Positions 11,768 to 22,517 of a stretch of DNA of 64,000 nt are shown one piece after another. Within the stretch, counting starts at the first letter, position 1. Each line of letters starts with the position of its first letter. The DNA is from Asparagopsis taxiformis (taxonomy: Eukaryota > Rhodophyta > Florideophyceae > Bonnemaisoniales > Bonnemaisoniaceae). Both the position numbers and the translations under genes were made by a program. The notes under the pieces were generated by a model, which was not told where the DNA came from, searched no databases, and saw only the letters and a program-made list of their open reading frames with translations. Location: NCBI GenBank assembly GCA_030407315.1, contig JALQPE010002165.1, positions 1 to 64,000 of the forward strand, written 5' to 3'.

Positions 11768-12149
11768 TGTGGGAAAATTTCCAAAAAAAAACAAATTCCA
11801 AAATAAAGTTGATTTTTCCACTTGATTTTGGCCTTTCAGAGGCCGGATGCTTTGGGACCGGTTGGTCCAGAAATGATGTCCGACGGGGCCACACCAGATC
11901 TGGGTGAATGGGGTCGGGGCACGAGGGGTGCGTTAGTTGACAGACAACAACTACCAGCCTTCGATAAAGTGTTCTGTCAACTAGCGCACCCCTCGTGCCC
12001 CGACCCCATTCACCCAGACCTGGTGTGGCCCCGTCGGACATCATTTCTGGACCAACCGGTCCCAAAGCATCCGGCCTCTGAAAGGCCAAAATCAAGTGGA
12101 AAAATCAACTTTAATTTTGGAATTTGTTTTTTTTGGAAATTTTCCCACA
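11768..12149. repeat. Foldback (hairpin) repeat, 176-bp arms, 30-base loop
   Basis: Arm A (11768-11943) and arm B (11974-12149) are inverted copies differing at only a few positions, separated by 30 bases. A transcript through it would form a long, nearly perfect double-stranded RNA. The loop equals bases 13791-13820. Both A and the gag-like ORF carry ACAG immediately before that shared sequence, which fits an internal deletion at a 4-base microhomology. Confidence 0.85.
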
Positions 12150-12307
12150 GTCTAGACTTACAAGAAATTTCGAACAAATTTCAGTAAATTGCTTCCTGAT
12201 AATTTTACCATACTTAGCACTACGTCTAAAACGTTTGTTAGTGTGGTAAATTACAGCGGACTTCTAGTCTCGTCAATTTATTTGGCAAAGCAAATTATAC
12301 TTGAAAA

Positions 12308-13048
12308 GTGCGTATTTTGAAAACAATTTTAGGCGCCATTTTTTTGAAATCAAATTTGCTAACTGGCTCAACTGTAAATCGGCATACAGTGCCGTACAAA
12401 CTCGCCGCCAACGACCCTGCTGTACTGCGCGACAAGGCCAACCGTGCCGCTTTACAGCGAACGCAAACTGAAGCAGCCCGCAAGGAATTTCAAAAATTCT
12501 CGTCTCCCGAGGAATCCGAAAGCGAATCCGAAAGTACATCAGAGAGTGACTCAGAAAATGGATCTGAGAGTGAAAGCGAGATCCAGCCAAACAAAGTACC
12601 ACACAGCTCTATTAGGATCCCACGTGTCAGTCAGCCACCGCCACCCACTACAAAATCCACCAAGCCCAATACTGCGCAGGCCTCTGACACGTACCGCCGG
12701 ATTGCCTCCGCCAATCAACCGTCGACAAGAAGTCTGGAGGTTATGCCGGATAGCCCGTCCGTAAATACCCACCGTGTTGCCACTGCGCGAGTACAACGTC
12801 AACGTCGCCGAAATAACACACGTGTATACTCCTGTGATCTTTGCGTGCGCCAGTTTAGCTCTTCATACCAGTTAAATCAGCACCTTGCTGGACAGAAGCA
12901 TAAACGTGTCGAAGCTGCTAGGGAAGTTGCCCAAGCCAACTTACAGTGCCATCTCTGTAAGATCAAGTTTCTAGATCGTAACACATACGACGTATTCTTT
13001 GTGTCAAACAAGCACCGTGTCGCTTTGGCCAAGTCCAAACGCAAATAA
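12308..13048 (+). CDS. Element-borne C2H2 zinc-finger protein, 5-prime end uncertain
   Basis: The frame encodes a basic N-terminal part, a Ser/Glu-rich acidic stretch (about residues 65-95), a Pro/Thr-rich linker, and two C-terminal zinc fingers. The first finger is C-X2-C-X12-H-X5-H ending GQKHKR, the U1/dsRNA-binding (zf-met-like) type. The second has the same spacing, but its first His is replaced by Phe, so it probably cannot bind zinc normally. The frame has no upstream ATG near its beginning (it opens at a GTG), so the gene is truncated, spliced or dead at the 5-prime end, in keeping with the missing left end of the element. It lies 31 bases before the gag-like ORF on the same strand. 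A nucleic-acid-binding role for the element is inference. Confidence 0.5.
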   Translation: MRILKTILGAIFLKSNLLTGSTVNRHTVPYKLAANDPAVLRDKANRAALQRTQTEAARKEFQKFSSPEESESESESTSESDSENGSESESEIQPNKVPHSSIRIPRVSQPPPPTTKSTKPNTAQASDTYRRIASANQPSTRSLEVMPDSPSVNTHRVATARVQRQRRRNNTRVYSCDLCVRQFSSSYQLNQHLAGQKHKRVEAAREVAQANLQCHLCKIKFLDRNTYDVFFVSNKHRVALAKSKRK

Positions 13049-13079
13049 ATTCTCGTTGATTCTGCTTTATTGAAGAAAA

Positions 13080-13814
13080 ATGCCTACTCTGGACAATATT
13101 AGAGCATCATTGAATAATCTGGATCCTAACTCTGAAATACAAATTGGTATAAAAGCTGTACTAGCTGTACACGTAAACGCAGACCCACAACCTGAAGATG
13201 CTGACGTCATCACCAACCTGCGGAGCGACCTTCCAGCTGACGTATTGTATTCAACTGATGCACTCAATGGCCCGCACATGATCCACCGTTTAGTCAGAGA
13301 CTACTTAGCCTTGAAGGGACTCCAGTATAATCCACACCCAGATAGCAACCGAGTTGTACTGGGTTTACCAGCAATGTTCTATGAAAATCAGAGAGAAATT
13401 GACAGTGCTGTCGCCGCGGTCAGGAACATTGGGAGAACGAACCAAGTTACCGGTGGAAATGGAGAGAATCCAAATAACCGGAGCGGCGATCAATTCTCCC
13501 ACTGGAAAATCGCTCACAACATGGCTACTCGCTTCAAGACATCAGAAAAGTTCTCTGGAAAACTCGGAGAAGACATCACTGAATACCTCAACAATTACTT
13601 GGATGCGGCGAACGACTACGAGATGACTCAAGATCAAAGATTCCAACTACTCCACCACCTATTCGACGGAGAAGCAAGAAGGTTCTTCCGCCAAACAGTT
13701 CTTGCCAGAGCACAGACGTTCCCAGTCGCCGTACAAATGATGCAGGAAGAGTTTAACAACATCACCCGTCAGAATAGAATCCGGAAACAGACAACAACTA
13801 CCAGCCTTCGATAA
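13080..13814 (+). CDS. Gag-like capsid protein of an inverted-repeat element
   Basis: This 244-residue frame starts at a good ATG and ends at 13814, only six bases before the right terminal repeat. Its C-terminal half has the shape of a Ty3/gypsy-type gag capsid domain: KFSGKLGEDITEYLNNYLDA, then a helix with the FDGEARRFFRQTV motif, then a last helix before a stop. The N-terminal half is unrecognised. No zinc knuckle, protease or polymerase follows, because the terminal repeat begins at once. The link between a gag fold and inverted termini is unusual and is discussed in the findings. It could instead be a captured or domesticated gag inside a DNA transposon. Confidence 0.6.
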   Translation: MPTLDNIRASLNNLDPNSEIQIGIKAVLAVHVNADPQPEDADVITNLRSDLPADVLYSTDALNGPHMIHRLVRDYLALKGLQYNPHPDSNRVVLGLPAMFYENQREIDSAVAAVRNIGRTNQVTGGNGENPNNRSGDQFSHWKIAHNMATRFKTSEKFSGKLGEDITEYLNNYLDAANDYEMTQDQRFQLLHHLFDGEARRFFRQTVLARAQTFPVAVQMMQEEFNNITRQNRIRKQTTTTSLR

Positions 13815-13820
13815 AGTGTT

Positions 13821-13996
13821 CTGTCAACTAACGCACCCCTCGTGCCCCGACCCCATTCACCCAGACCTGGTGTGGCCCCATCGGACATCATTTCTGGACC
13901 AACCGATCCCAAAGCATCCGGCCTCTGAAAGGCCAAAATCAAGTGGAAAAATCAACTTTAATTTTGGAATTTGTTTTTTTTGGAAATTTTCCCACA
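13821..13996. repeat. Right terminal repeat copy C
   Basis: This copy matches arm B of the foldback over its full length with a few substitutions and is preceded by the same 30 bases. Its outer end is GGAAATTTTCCCACA. It differs from A and B at shared sites (for example the CCGGT near the middle of A and B reads CCGAT here), so A and B are closer to each other than to C. Confidence 0.85.
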
Positions 13997-16900
13997 ATTA
14001 GGATGTGCAGACGAGCTGTATGAACCCAAGTGGTTGTCCAATAGTATTGGTTGTAGCCGGACCAACCTGTGCACGATCATTGTATAGATTACAGGTAGTG
14101 TAATACAGCTTAGTGTAAGTTTGGTACACGTATACAGGTTAGTAGTTTACAGTGTAAAGTTTCAGCAAAACAAATTACCTCTTGTGGGTCGGTAGTGAAG
14201 GACCTGTTGTCCGGTAAGCACTAAGCTCCATTGTGAGGTAGTTTAACGTGGAAACTGTGAGGCAGGACCCTACACGTGTGCCTCGTGGGCAGCTTGGCTG
14301 CATGTATGGCTGGCGTATCCTGGACTAGGATTTAGCTAGTCACGTGGCAGCAAATGCCATTGCTGGGCGAGGCCAAAATACCTACTACAGAATTGAGAGT
14401 ACAAGTAAACCATTTTCTACATACTCTTCATAAATCGAAATTTCTGAAGGCCATTGCACTCTCAATTCCAAAACCATTCCACTTTGGAGTAACGCAATTT
14501 CAAAATTCCATCCCTGACACCTTATGGGAACACTACTGAAACTTTCAACTTGTCGTTACCTTCTTTCAGTAACGTCCACGGAAACAAAAATTTTATCGGA
14601 GGAAACTCGTTGACTTGCTGTGCAGCACTGCTGGTGACGGCATTCGTTCCACCACTCGTGAAATTATTGTAGTATACGTGGCTAATTCGAAATAGCAAAT
14701 AATCACAGTTTTCCGCGGGATACGAATTTCGGCATACTAAATCGTCGACAGCAATTCACGAGCATTGATGTGCGTGCGCGCGCGCGAATGGCACACGTGT
14801 GTAGCGAACTAGGTGTCACACTGCCAACGGACCAACGGATCCACACTCGCAGACCACAAGGTCCTTTCTCATTCGGAGACGTCACGAACAGTGTTTATTC
14901 TGTAATGCAATGCCATCGTGGCTAAATAGGTATTGGTGTCGTGCCGGGACGGAAAGGTTACAAGCATCGAACGGGCATCTTTCTCAATTCTACGACTGAC
15001 TTGTATGTTTTACGTTTCGACCTAACCAGGTTTCCGTCTTCGTTGAGCTGCACACTCTCTATCTATTGCAGCAAGTGAGGCTTATCACGTGTAGTGCCAT
15101 CAGGATTCATCGAAAGCGTCTCTGGTGACGTGCCACCTCCTCCAACCGAGCTTGTATCCTCGCGTGGAACGTTGCGTAGTGACGCCCGTGTCTACCTGCT
15201 AACCTACTCTTAAATTTTTCCTTTTTGCTACCACATACAGTCAAAACACCAGCGGGTGTCACTGCACGTTTGCTTCGTCCGTAGGACAGCGTGTCCACAG
15301 TTGTTACCACCTACTTCCGCCGAACTACGTGCCACAATTATAACAAAACTGCAAAACACGACCAATATCGATTACGAAAGGGGTGTAACCGCTCCGCAGT
15401 TCTTCAATCGCTTCGACGCCAATATCTTCTCACAAATTACCCCTCGTTTCTGTCGGCGTTGAGTTCCTGCTACGGCCTGTTCATGATCGCACTAGCAGAG
15501 GTTAGATTATAATCAGAAAACCGAAAATTGGAGTAAACGTACCATTAAAAAGTTACTACTTGTAGTTTTTGTAGTTGGTTCTGAAGCTGGAGAGGGGGTA
15601 CTGAATATAACGTTACCGTCTGGTACGAACTCTGCTTATTTCCTTTATTCTTACAAAATTTACTGCAGCAAATGACTCTTCGTCTTTCTCTTCATCTCTC
15701 CTTCTTTCTTTTCAGCCTTGGTTTATTTTCAAAAAGGTTTCATCGCCTCTGGTAATACAGGTTTCCAGTTTCTCCCCACGGAACTAGCATTTTTGGTAGC
15801 CAGAAATTATTCTTGTAATCTCCACTATCAATTTTCACTATCGTTAACCCATGGAAGTCCATTTGCGTAATTTAGGCCCTTTGCCACATCATTGCATTGT
15901 TCACTCATATGACTACGACGAGGGATATGAGCACTCACTGCAGAACATTATCTCATTTCGCATTACTAATTCGGCCTCCTTGGTAGATCTTCAAGGCTTT
16001 TATGTCGTATTATGATCATAATAACTGGTTCTTCCCATGCTTCTGTGACTTTCTGAGTGCTTTAAAAGCATTGCTATGTCAAAATTAATTTCCATCTCCC
16101 TTTTTGGAGTAGAAAATATCTGATAGTGATATTCTGGACCATTTTGAGCGCTTACAATGACGCAATTTGTTTCTGTGTTTTCAACCCTTCTTTATTCTCT
16201 CATTATCTCTTCGCCGTTGTGTTCAGTACAATTTGCAATAAGAGATGATATATTCATGACTATATTTTCTCCAGAGCCCATTCTTTGAGTTTGAGGTCGT
16301 TCTGCCCCTTGAATACCATGTGCTGGACTTCGCTCTGAGTTTCCTTTTCTTATAACCACCAATTTCATTCAAATCACTGAACCAGCATCATTGTTTTACA
16401 ACGAGAACAAAACTTCAATATGCGTCAGGTGAAACTCTTAATCATTATATTTGAATCATTATGAATGTCCAGAATCTTTCTCTCATGTAATCTTTCGTTC
16501 GCTTCCATTGATCGCCAACTAGACATTTTAGAAGCTTGAAAGGAGTTTCTACTGGATTTTGTCGGTAGCTTCATTATACAAGTCCAAAATCCGGTTGATG
16601 CGCTACTTGCAGAGAAATTTCGTCATTAAGATCATCTAGATGTCTGGTTGGTCTAGAAGCACATGGCTCCCAGTCAGCTCTTGAGAATCTGCGATGTGAT
16701 ACACTATATCAAAAAAAGTCTTCTTCAAACGTGATCCAAGCTATTTTCGTCGTGACAGTGCACAGCCAAGTTTTTCTGAGCGTATGTATCTCTATTGATA
16801 GTTTGGAGATAGAGAAACAATCTTCCTTCGGCCCAGTCGCCAGTTGTGATTGGGGAGATCGAAGGGGATAAATAGACACGAATTATGGCTAGAGGTCACG

Positions 16901-17500
16901 TATCCAAGTATTGCAAATCCATTTCGATGAATGAATCCTAAAAATACTGGGAAGTGCGTCCACTCGAATCTGATCGTGCTGACCTCATCGTCGAAAGTAG
17001 AAGGACAGTTGCCCACCGCATGAGCCAGTCACTAAAACGGGTTTGCGAGACCGCATGAAAACGCTCTTAACGTTCACATGAATATTTCGAAAACGTTTCT
17101 AATCGAATCAAGCTTGCTCCCTCTTCAATAGTAGTGTGGGCTTGGTTGGAGTAATTTTGATTCAGGATTTTAGTCCATTTGGTGGGGTATTTTGCTCAGC
17201 AATTGTTATGACTCGGAAAATGTCCACAGACAACGTTCCACATGCAGTTCTGATGAATTTCCAAATCCCCGTACTGTCATTATCACAGTTAATTTTGGAG
17301 CGCTCGCTTGGCTGGCCAATCGGAAATGAGCATGCTGCAGAAAAAGGCACTGAATTAAAAAAATTAATAAAGGTATTAGCTTTACAGATGAAATATCCAT
17401 CATTGAATCTTGGTAGTGCTCGGATATTTTGACTCTTCGCCATGACGGAAACGTGTAGAAAATTATGGCCCTGTCAGAAGAAACAATATCGGCCTTGATA
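13997..17500. other. Gene-poor AT-rich interval
   Basis: Only short frames without family resemblance occur on either strand. Candidate splice-acceptor context (GCTAAC followed by a pyrimidine run and ACATACAG) appears at about 15200-15240, but I could not connect it to a coding exon. Poly-T-rich stretches near 15650-15730 and 16080-16260 look intergenic. Confidence 0.5.
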
Positions 17501-17519
17501 AAGCACAGAAAAATGGCTT

Positions 17520-18000
17520 GTGCGGTCGGCCCTTCACAATCATGCACAAGTCGACATGGCATCTTACATCACACCGCAGCTACCTGGTTGGTTTGAAGCC
17601 AACACCCCTAAAGGTGACAATCGTATTATGTCACTTGAGCGGAGGAATTACCGTGCCTTACCGGAGCAGAAAACTTTTCGACGTGTCCAGCCACGTAGCG
17701 TACTGCCACTACTGTATTGGTTCAGAGGAATATAGCCGGCTGTCTGGATATGCCACTGTCCCGCATAACCCAACAACTACCAACAGTGTGTCCCTATTTA
17801 CCCGAGACCTTTGCACTACCTGTTTTCAAATCATGCGCAGCCAGATGCCGCGCATTTACACCGCCGCAACGTCTCGATTCAACCACTTACAACAACTGGT
17901 GATGGCGACCAAGTTTGGTCGTGTCGCTGCACAGTTCCACGTGTATCTCGACACATACCGCGACAACATATCTATGTTCAACTTTACAACGTGGCCTAAA
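17520..18000 (+). pseudogene. Possible zinc-ribbon-like ORF remnant
   Basis: Two + frames look protein-like in sequence. The first (about 17555-17700) begins MASYITPQLPGWFEANTPKG. The second (about 17690-18000) carries YCHYC and, about 37 residues later, LCTTC, the paired Cys spacing of a treble-clef or zinc-ribbon module. A one-base shift between them is needed to join the two. The second frame runs on antisense into the carbonic anhydrase gene, so its end is not defined. I do not recognise a family, and it may be chance. Confidence 0.2.
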
Positions 18001-18849
18001 TTACTGGATGTAGCAGGTAACTTCGCGGCCGTTACGAGGCTGAACGGGCCTGGCGTTACCGTCAAAGCTTGCACCAGCGGAAATACTGTAGTTGAACACC
18101 TGCCTCATGGACACCGTCTCAATGTTCATTGCCATAAGGAAGGTGACACCCTCCGAGCAAGGCGGAGTGGTCAAACTGCCAGTGTACACGCAATAGCCTC
18201 TGCTGGCATCGATAACCTCACCATTGTTCACCGGGAAGGATGTTGCACCCGAATTGACATTGTCGAGAATATCACCAATGTACGTGCTGGTCTTATAGTC
18301 GACCTTGCCATTGGCATGCACCACTGATCCATACGAGTTGCTCTTCTCGAATTCATACATTGTAGCTATTACAGCCAGTGAACCGTCCTCGCTCTGGTGT
18401 ACGAAATGGGACTCGAGCGGGAACTGCTTTCCGTTGAGTGTGTGCTCAGACGGCGCATGGAAATGAACATTGATGACGTTAAACTGCTTGCCGCCGAACA
18501 TAGTGTATCCACAATTGGGCGGGTCAGCGCAGTTGAGCGCCCAGTTGAAAGTGGAGGCGCCAAAGTTGAACACACCAGTACCGATGTTAGGCTGGGGACC
18601 CTCGGAAAGCGGACCAAAGTTAGTGCGCGTCGGGAAGTTGATAGGGCTCTGAATTTCTCCAGTGCCGCATAGTTCAAAGCCTTCAATCTCACCCCACTGC
18701 TCGGGGCCGATGCCGCTGTTGGGATCGTAACTGTAGGAGCCGGGCTGGCCGCGGATGGCGCACGAGTCGGAGGTCGGTTCGACGACGTCGGCGGCGCGGC
18801 AGAGGGAGGCGAAGAAGACGAAGGAGGCGATTAGGAGCAGGTTTGCCAT
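18001..18849 (-). CDS. Secreted alpha-carbonic anhydrase
   Basis: This 282-residue enzyme would interconvert CO2 and bicarbonate outside the cell or in the secretory path, helping inorganic carbon supply. Residues 1-19 form a signal peptide ending in CRAA. The alpha-class core is complete. Zinc ligands are H129 and H131 in VHFHAPSEH and H148 in LESHFVH, the gatekeeper Glu is E135, and the active-site Thr lies in SLTTPPCSE. Two Cys pairs typical of secreted alpha-class enzymes appear (Cys30/Cys61 near the N terminus and the Cys in TPPCSE). The length is normal for the family. A TATA box lies about 66 bases upstream of the ATG. The gene has a single exon. Confidence 0.95.
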   Translation of the reverse strand: MANLLLIASFVFFASLCRAADVVEPTSDSCAIRGQPGSYSYDPNSGIGPEQWGEIEGFELCGTGEIQSPINFPTRTNFGPLSEGPQPNIGTGVFNFGASTFNWALNCADPPNCGYTMFGGKQFNVINVHFHAPSEHTLNGKQFPLESHFVHQSEDGSLAVIATMYEFEKSNSYGSVVHANGKVDYKTSTYIGDILDNVNSGATSFPVNNGEVIDASRGYCVYTGSLTTPPCSEGVTFLMAMNIETVSMRQVFNYSISAGASFDGNARPVQPRNGREVTCYIQ

Positions 18850-18914
18850 GGCGATGGATGAGGATGGAATGATGCGTTGGGTGGGAATGGAGGGCGCCGG
18901 ACGGTGTAGTCGCG

Positions 18915-18922
18915 TATTTATA
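18915..18922 (-). promoter_or_regulatory. TATA box of the carbonic anhydrase gene
   Basis: TATAAATA on the - strand, 66 bases upstream of the start codon and in GC-rich flanks, so it stands out from background. Confidence 0.6.
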
Positions 18923-18929
18923 GCAGCGG

Positions 18930-21102
18930 GTACAGTTGAATGGAGGGATTTGTGTGGTCAGAATGGTGGGATAAACGGTGGGTGGTGCGGTGGCGCTTGG
19001 GGGAGTAAGTCTGGCGAGCGAATGGGACAAAATAAACCATGTTATCGTATCGTTACAAGCGGAAATGTCAGTTTTGTACTAGTGCAGTTAATTTAGTTGG
19101 CACTTGTGCAGATGAAATGGCAGTGAAATAACTCGCACCGGATCGTCCAATAGTATCAACAGCGATCTGTAGCATCGGTGCACGCGGCATTGAGCTCAAG
19201 ATGGGAACAGAGGCGCTGAGATTTAAGACGCCATGATTGGTCAGAAATCGGCATGCAACGTGGTCTTGCATTCACCTACACGATTGGTGGCCTTGATTGC
19301 ACATACATTGCGTACTCACGCATTGTTGTATGATTGATTGATCGATGAAGGGCACCGGCGGCAACATCAACACAAAAATCGTTATTTGGCTGTGCGTCAG
19401 CCGGGCCGGGTGTGCAGTAATGGGCTGCCACTTGGCGGCGCAGCAGGGTGGCAATTTAAATTTCACGCACGCCAATTGGCTGCCTTTGCACAAGTTCGCC
19501 GCCAACATTTCCTGCGTGAAAAATCAGCACCTTGAGGTAGGCTTCCGTGTCCACAGGTGCCGCGCGTCGTGGGTGCATGGTTTCGAACGAGGAAGATACA
19601 GTGCGGGCATGATACACCAGTTGTGCACCAGTTCTGGAAGCACGGTCAGTCGCTGCTAGTCGCGTTGAGTCATTGACCGCGCGGTGCACTGTGCGCGTTG
19701 GTGCAGCGTGCAGTTGGGGCGGTGTGGTCGGCACCGGGTCATTGATAACGTTATATAACCCGTGTCTGCAGATGCGGGCAGATTCGCAACGACACCTTCC
19801 ACTGCCAGATACGAATGAGATGTGCCCGGAAAAGGAGGGAACGGGATGCAGCTGAACGTTGCAACGTGCGTGGCTTGCTATTGGATGTGGTGTGTGCTCA
19901 CAACGCGGGGAAATATTCTACAGCTGTCCTGAATTGGAATCTATCGGATGCCGGGGCTACTGCGGTGCCATGCCTGTCCTGTATGCCAGTAGGCACGTGT
20001 TCATCATGAAATGATGAAAATAAATCGTTCGTTCAACAGGTCAAAACAAATCGGTGCTGAGTCAGACGCGGGGCGGGCGACTCGCGCAGCGTCTGACTCA
20101 GCAGGGGCGAGATCACTACGCTCCCCCCGCGAGATGCCGTATAGTACTGTACCGTTCTCGACTATTTGCATACAACCTGTAAGCAGTCTTGAAAATGTAT
20201 CGGTGAGCTAAACAGTGTAATAATGCGTCTCAATCCTGTCCAGAAGCGTTCAATAGCATCATTGCAAATGGCATGCATCCCAACCATTCATTACAATCAT
20301 CACATTTCGTCCACCAATTATACACCCATCCACACTAGGCGCGCTTCTGCTACCTCACCACATCGGTGCCTACACTTGTAATCTGCCATCCACCCCAACC
20401 CACACTCGAGACGCTCCCAACATTTGTATCTCCGCACCGGTACATGTCCAGCCCATTCTTGCGCAGAGCCGCCAGCTCGCCGCGCGTCCAACGCCAACTG
20501 TAAATCAATAACTTGCGTCAGATACAGCTGCTCTTGTCGACATCAACGTGGAGGCGGTTGTCGTTTTCGCTAGCATGCATCTCGATAGCGTTTGCGTGAG
20601 CGCGCCAACATCTGCTGCGATAGAGCATACATGTAATGTATGCCCCGTATCGACACTGCTGCCGGCACGCTACGCGCGTGCATGCACGCATGCCTCACCA
20701 AATGGCCAGGCATTGGTTGTGCGAAATGTCACGATTTCCGACCACACGTTTCGTCAGCCGCATTTTCGTCATGTGTGATGACCATACCCCAGTTGTGCAC
20801 CGCAAAACATGAACCCAGCGCTCGCTGCTCGCTAATCTCGTTTGTGGTGCGACACAGGAAGGTAGCCACAGCCGAGATCACAATCCAGCTGCGAGATACA
20901 TTCTTCATCTTTTCAATTCCCAAGGGTTGCACTGTAAGCTGCCGGCCCTCTATTCTTGAAAAATCCACATGTTGAGCAGCAGCTCGTAATTTACAGTCAT
21001 ATGCACTACACCAATCAAATCAATGATCATGGCAATCTCTCCAACTCTACCGCTCACACATCACTCACCACCTTTCCCGACCCCGGCGCGTGCTATGTAG
21101 TG
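18930..21102. other. Intergenic region with a hairpin
   Basis: No supported gene. Short frames on both strands lack family features. It contains the 15-bp inverted repeat described separately at 20055-20103 and many TGCATG-type words around 20570-20700. Confidence 0.5.
20055..20103. repeat. Perfect 15-bp inverted repeat with AP-1-type sites
   Basis: TGCTGAGTCAGACGC (20055-20069) is followed after 19 GC-rich bases by its exact reverse complement (20089-20103). Each arm contains TGAGTCA, the consensus of bZIP (AP-1/Gcn4-like) factors, and the outer part TGCTGAGTCA is a Maf-type half site. It may be a paired binding site or an RNA hairpin. Function is not shown. Confidence 0.6.
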
Positions 21103-22517
21103 CTATGCTGAGTCGACGCGCACCGAAAACCCGGCATTTTCACTCTGCCTACTTACATGCGAAATTCCACTAGTTTCGTTCGAAGAGTTGCCTGAACTTG
21201 CACTTCGATATTGTCGAAGTGAATTGTCACAACCCCAGTCACTCAACCATTGCTCCGACAAAGTCTTCGCGTCCGTACCCTCGGAGCTACCGTCACAACT
21301 TTCCAGCCTATCCAGAATTTCCTGCCCTGACAACCGTTGAGCCGGATTCCAATACGACACTTTCTTCTGCGAAGCCGACGCCTTGGGTTTGTAAAAGCTC
21401 GACTTTTCAGTCAGAATGAAGAACAATATGCCATATTCCTCGGGCTTCCGTTCAGGCCACTCTGAAACGTTCAGAATAGACCTGTCTATCTTTCCCCATC
21501 CATCCAGTTTCAACTCTTCGATCAACAAATTGCACATGATCGCTGGCGTGGCATCCACTGCTCGTTCTACACCCCTATTATGTTGCACTTGATGTTTCAA
21601 GAAATCTCGATTATGGTACAGCACGAGATCTCCGATCGATATGATGTCCGACAATAAAACAAGTGCATTAAGCACTTGTTCCCTCCGACTCAAACGTGCA
21701 ATTTTAGGATTTGCAATAAGCCAAGTCGCGGAGGATATGGCATTCCACCACCAAAATTTCACTCCATTTTCCTGATCACGCAGAATTACTGCATGCCTGG
21801 AATGTCCCTCTCGAATACCCCACCATTGTTCTACTTCCCCCTCGCTGTTTACCGGCACTTTCTTCGCACAACTCGTCGTCTTTGTCCACAATCTCGACAA
21901 CAACCCTGCGAAACTACCCATATTATCATACCTCTTTCGCCAAATCAAGTAACAAAAGTAACGATGATGCCGTGCGTAGAATCACTGGTTTGATATCGTA
22001 TGAACAGTTCAACTGTACATTCTTCTCCGGCGCATCTGTCATCAAATGTATCAGCCCAACTAGCGCCATCGAGACTTTCCTGGCATGGCCTTCCACATCG
22101 CAAGTATCTAAACTGATGTTTATACAAATGTAGCGACTTGTACGACTTCATTCGCAGTCGAAAAACCTCTTCAATAATCAACTGCGCGGGCAGGGAGAAC
22201 ACAGCAGGAATGAGAGCGAATGCAACGCCATCAAGGGCATCTAGTGAGATTTGGCGTCTCCATCCCAGCACAACGGCGACAATTGCCACGCCGATCGCGG
22301 TGAGAATTGCCAGTAGGAGCAGCATACGCAGACCTGTGTTGGGCGGTAGGGAGGTGGCATGGATAGTGCTTCGGGTGGACGGTGTGATTGCAAGAATGAC
22401 GGAAGTCGCGAGTGCAATTGTGATGAGTAAAAGTTCGGTAAACGTTGCTTCTGACTCCATTTCATTTGCATTTTCCATGCGCGCCATGGAGAAGAGCTTG
22501 GGACGAAATGCAGCCAT
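21103..22517 (-). CDS. Multi-pass membrane protein of unknown family, frame broken or spliced
   Basis: The N-terminal frame starts at the ATG at 22517 and has three hydrophobic segments (around FTELLLITIALATSVILAI, LRMLLLLAILTAIGVAIVAV and FALIPAVFSLPAQLII). A second frame (22069-21932) adds another hydrophobic helix with SSLLLLLDLAKE, and a third (21921-21103) gives a soluble C-terminal domain of about 270 residues with Trp-rich patches. A GT-AG intron at 22143-22080 (64 nt, donor GTACAAG, acceptor GCCAG) would join the first two frames in phase. A donor GTATGA at 21931 ends the second frame, but I found no in-phase acceptor. It is therefore either a two-intron gene or a frameshifted one. 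A decayed relative lies at 23000-24020. No family is recognised. Confidence 0.45.

Larger units (their letters stand above)
11768..13996. mobile_element. Inverted-repeat element with zinc-finger and gag-like ORFs
   Basis: Three near-identical 176-bp repeats occur here: copy A at 11768-11943, copy B at 11974-12149 in inverted orientation, and copy C at 13821-13996 in the same orientation as B. The outer end of each reads TGTGGGAAAATTTCC. Between B and C are a C2H2 zinc-finger frame and a gag-like frame. The 30 bases separating A from B are identical to the 30 bases just before C, which include the end of the gag-like ORF. I read this as a larger element (terminal repeat, internal genes, terminal repeat) plus an internally deleted foldback derivative. 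No target-site duplication was found. Inverted termini with gag would also fit a DIRS-type retroelement that has lost its polymerase genes. Confidence 0.65.

Noticed and set aside
18001..18327. + strand open frame antisense to carbonic anhydrase
   Set aside because: The - strand frame has all alpha-carbonic anhydrase residues, so the + frame is its shadow here.
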